Under the pieces are notes generated by a model. It made no database searches, was not told the DNA's origin, and was given only the letters and a program-made list of their open reading frames with translations. A DNA stretch of 64,000 nt from Verrucomicrobiia bacterium (lineage in GTDB: Bacteria; Verrucomicrobiota; Verrucomicrobiia; Limisphaerales; Pedosphaeraceae): the NCBI GenBank assembly GCA_036268055.1, contig DATAUW010000013.1, forward strand, positions 62,001 through 126,000, in the 5' to 3' direction. Below, piece after piece: positions 61,889-64,000 of this stretch (positions are counted from its first letter, which is position 1; the number at the start of each line of letters is the position of its first letter). The translations under genes and the position numbers were made by a program.

Positions 61889-62917
61889 ATGTTAGCGCAA
61901 TTTAAAAGCCTGTTTTCCAACGACATTGGAATAGATCTGGGGACGGCGAATTCCCTCGTTTACGTTCGTGATCGAGGAATCGTCCTGCGCGAACCTTCAG
62001 TGGTCGCAATCCAGGCGGGAACCACCAACGTCCTCGCTGTGGGCGATGAAGCCAAGCGGATGTTGGGCCGCACCCCCGGAAATATTGTGGCCATCCGGCC
62101 AATGAAAGACGGCGTCATCGCCGACTTCGAAATCACCGAAGCGATGCTCCGTCATTTCATCCAGAAAGTTCATCACCGCAAGCTGATTGCTCCGCGGGTG
62201 GTCGTGGCGGTTCCCTCGGGAATCACCGAAGTGGAAAAACGGGCCGTAAAAGACTCGGCTACCCATGCCGGCGCTCGTGAAGTTTATCTCATCGAACAAC
62301 CGATGGCTTCGGCCATTGGGGTGGGACTGCCGGTGCATGAACCGGCAGGCAATATGATCGTGGATATCGGCGGCGGGACTTGCGAAATCGCAATTATTTC
62401 CCTGGCCGGAATTGTCTTTAGCCGCAGCCTGAGGGTCGGCGGAGATGAATTTGATGAAACGATCGTTGCGCACATGAAGCGGGCTTACAACTTGATGATT
62501 GGCGAACGCACCGCGGAGGAAATTAAGATCCGGATTGGATCAGCCTTTCCGCTGGAGCAGGAATTAACAATGGAAGTAAAGGGCCGCGATTTGAGCGCGG
62601 GGTTGCCGAAAACCCTGACCATTCGCTCAGAAGAGATTCGCGAGGCCTTGCAGGAACCGCTTTCAAGTATTTTGGAGTCAGTACGCATCACGCTCGAACG
62701 CTGCCCGCCCGAATTGTCCGCCGACCTGGTGGACCGCGGCTTGGTCATGGCCGGGGGTGGCGCATTGTTGCGCGGGATAGATCGCCTGGTGGCGGAGGAG
62801 ACCGGCTTGCCGGTCCACATTGCCGACGATCCCCTGAGCGCCGTGGCCGAAGGCACCGGACGCGTCTTGCAGGAACTCCAATTTCTGAAACAGGTCACTT
62901 CCAATTCGAAGATTTAA
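61889..62917 (+). CDS. mreB: Rod shape-determining protein MreB
   Basis: 342 residues, the usual length. Actin-fold motifs: phosphate-1 [20 protein letters not shown], connect region [15 protein letters not shown], phosphate-2 [16 protein letters not shown] and adenosine-binding [18 protein letters not shown]. It polymerises under the membrane and directs lateral cell-wall synthesis. It is the first gene of the mreBCD operon; mreC follows after 30 bases. Presence of mreBCD indicates a rod-like cell. Confidence 0.97.
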   Translation: MLAQFKSLFSNDIGIDLGTANSLVYVRDRGIVLREPSVVAIQAGTTNVLAVGDEAKRMLGRTPGNIVAIRPMKDGVIADFEITEAMLRHFIQKVHHRKLIAPRVVVAVPSGITEVEKRAVKDSATHAGAREVYLIEQPMASAIGVGLPVHEPAGNMIVDIGGGTCEIAIISLAGIVFSRSLRVGGDEFDETIVAHMKRAYNLMIGERTAEEIKIRIGSAFPLEQELTMEVKGRDLSAGLPKTLTIRSEEIREALQEPLSSILESVRITLERCPPELSADLVDRGLVMAGGGALLRGIDRLVAEETGLPVHIADDPLSAVAEGTGRVLQELQFLKQVTSNSKI

Positions 62918-62947
62918 TTCCCGCGCGCTCGCCCGCAACTTTGCCGG

Positions 62948-63769
62948 GTGAACATGTTAAAAAGGCCGCATTTAATTGCCTTGGGTCTGGTAGTATTGCT
63001 GACACTGATAGTTTTGAATTTGCCGCATCACGCGACAAATCAAATCAAACTCGCTATCGGAAGCCTTTTTCTGCCCCTTTTCGGCCTGTCCAAATCTTCC
63101 CAGCAGATCATTGGCCACGCCAGCGATACTCTCCTGCCCCGCTCCGAGTTGCTCCGCCAAAATGAACAGCTTCGCCGCGCGAACCAGGAACTCCAATTCC
63201 GCGCCACCCAAGCCGAAGCTGTGCAACGCGAGAACGATCAATTCCGCGCACTCTTCGGCTGGCAAAAGCAATCTCTTTGGAAAGTTCGCCTCGCCAGTGT
63301 CATCGCCCGCGACCCCGCGAACTGGTGGCACATCATCCGGATTGATTTGGGCACGCGCGACGGCATGCGACCCGACCTCCCCGTTATCACGTCAGCCGGA
63401 TTGGTCGGAAAAATTTCCACGGTCGGACTCACTGATTCCCAGGTGGTGCTCATCGGCAATCCCGATTGCAAAGTCGCGGCCATCGTCGAGAAACCCGGCG
63501 AAAGAAATGGTGAGAGCGGTGTTATCACGGGCGTTTCCAGTCCGCTCGACAACACACTCGTGACGCTCAGCTTTCTTTCCAGCAACAGCAGCTTAAAACC
63601 CGGCGAATTTGTCCGCACGTGGGGCGAAGGAAAAATTTTTCCGCCAGGAATTCCCATCGGCCAGGTGGTCGAGGATTCGCATCTCTCGGAACTCGGCTAC
63701 ACCGAGGCGCGGGTGAAACTCGCGGCGGACCTGGGCGCATTGGAGGAAGTGTGGGTGATCATCCAATGA
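62948..63769 (+). CDS. mreC: Rod shape-determining protein MreC
   Basis: 273 residues. The N-terminal helix, about 8-27 (LIALGLVVLLTLIVLNLPHH), anchors the protein in the membrane, followed by a coiled coil (about 60-105, LRRANQELQFRATQAEAVQR). The C-terminal beta domains have ASVIARDPANWWHIIRIDLG, GLVGKISTVGLTDSQVVLI and GEFVRTWGEGKIFPPGIPIG, typical of MreC. GTG at 62948 and ATG at 62954 are both possible starts. It overlaps mreD by ATGA. Confidence 0.94.
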   Translation: MNMLKRPHLIALGLVVLLTLIVLNLPHHATNQIKLAIGSLFLPLFGLSKSSQQIIGHASDTLLPRSELLRQNEQLRRANQELQFRATQAEAVQRENDQFRALFGWQKQSLWKVRLASVIARDPANWWHIIRIDLGTRDGMRPDLPVITSAGLVGKISTVGLTDSQVVLIGNPDCKVAAIVEKPGERNGESGVITGVSSPLDNTLVTLSFLSSNSSLKPGEFVRTWGEGKIFPPGIPIGQVVEDSHLSELGYTEARVKLAADLGALEEVWVIIQ

Positions 63770-64000
63770 ACTGGTTGAACTCCATCTTGATTTTGCTCGT
63801 CGCGTTCCTCGCGGTTTTCATGGAGTCCGTCTTTGATGGCGCGCGCAATTTGCTCGGCGCACAAATTGACCTGCTGCCCGCGCTGATGGTCTATGCCAGT
63901 TTGAGTTCCGGCCTGCTCACCGTGACGGCCGTCGCCGTCGCTGGTGGATTGCTATTCGATACTCTCTCATCAAATCCGCTTGGTATCAGCATCCTGCCTT
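63766..64000 (+). CDS. mreD: Rod shape-determining protein MreD, partial
   Basis: The first 78 residues are visible before the window ends. ATG 63766 overlaps the mreC stop (ATGA). Hydrophobic helices are seen at about 5-20 (NSILILLVAFLAVFMESVF), 33-50 (IDLLPALMVYASLSSGLLT) and 52-67 (TAVAVAGGLLFDTLSSNPLG), the topology of MreD. The GLLFDTLSSNPLG segment matches the family's conserved GLxxDxxSxxPLG pattern. Confidence 0.88.
   Translation, partial: MNWLNSILILLVAFLAVFMESVFDGARNLLGAQIDLLPALMVYASLSSGLLTVTAVAVAGGLLFDTLSSNPLGISILP

Noticed and set aside
1-64000. CRISPR arrays, insertion sequences, phage genes
   Set aside because: No regular short direct repeats, transposase or phage structural motifs were seen anywhere in the window.

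Overview
The window looks like chromosomal DNA from a Verrucomicrobiota bacterium, most likely a Pedosphaera/Limisphaerales-type organism. This is an inference from gene content: a prepilin-like protein with an N-methylation helix, very large secreted proteins built from CARDB, Calx-beta, Ig and LamG-like modules, CotH/lamin-tail proteins, a DUF3472 protein, and few strong Shine-Dalgarno sequences. No protein or RNA search was run; every identification rests on motifs read by eye.

Layout. Positions 1-2103 hold the start of a secreted subtilase-like peptidase (minus strand, cut by the window edge). Positions 2268-5961 are a housekeeping block: small SRP RNA, dnaX, a YbaB-family gene, a nested palindromic repeat, recR and a HAD phosphatase. 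Positions 6029-7690 hold three minus-strand genes of unknown function. Positions 7926-15172 form a tightly coupled operon: OmpR-type regulator, sensor kinase, outer-membrane factor, adaptor and RND pump, which reads as a self-regulated metal or small-cation exporter. A Tat-exported phosphatase follows on the opposite strand. Positions 16575-28865 encode a glycine-rich secreted protein and a giant 3656-residue multi-domain surface protein.

Positions 28951-45269 are the most interesting part. They appear to be a mannoside-use island. The minus strand carries a secreted LamG/Ig protein, a prepilin-like protein, a sugar-porter MFS transporter, a CotH/lamin-tail protein and a GH38 alpha-mannosidase. 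The divergent plus strand carries a GntR regulator, a ROK sugar kinase and a mannose-6-phosphate isomerase, joined by ATGA overlaps. A GntR/HutC-type operator (core GTnTAnAC) sits in the gntR promoter and recurs upstream of two of the minus-strand transcription units. Two of the secreted proteins share an unrecognised domain of about 160 residues (three copies in all).

Positions 45691-50481 are an EmrAB/TolC-type drug exporter operon with an unexpected cytidylate-kinase-like gene inside it. Positions 50747-53214 hold small secreted and membrane proteins. A tRNA-Glu gene (53344-53418) has a degenerate copy of its 3' end 0.8 kb away, as an old integration event would leave. The rest is housekeeping: glnS, polA, rpsT, a GT2 glycosyltransferase, a DUF3472 protein and mreB-mreC-mreD (mreD cut by the edge). 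Between glnS and polA lie a strong 21-bp RNA hairpin and a frameshifted small membrane-protein gene.
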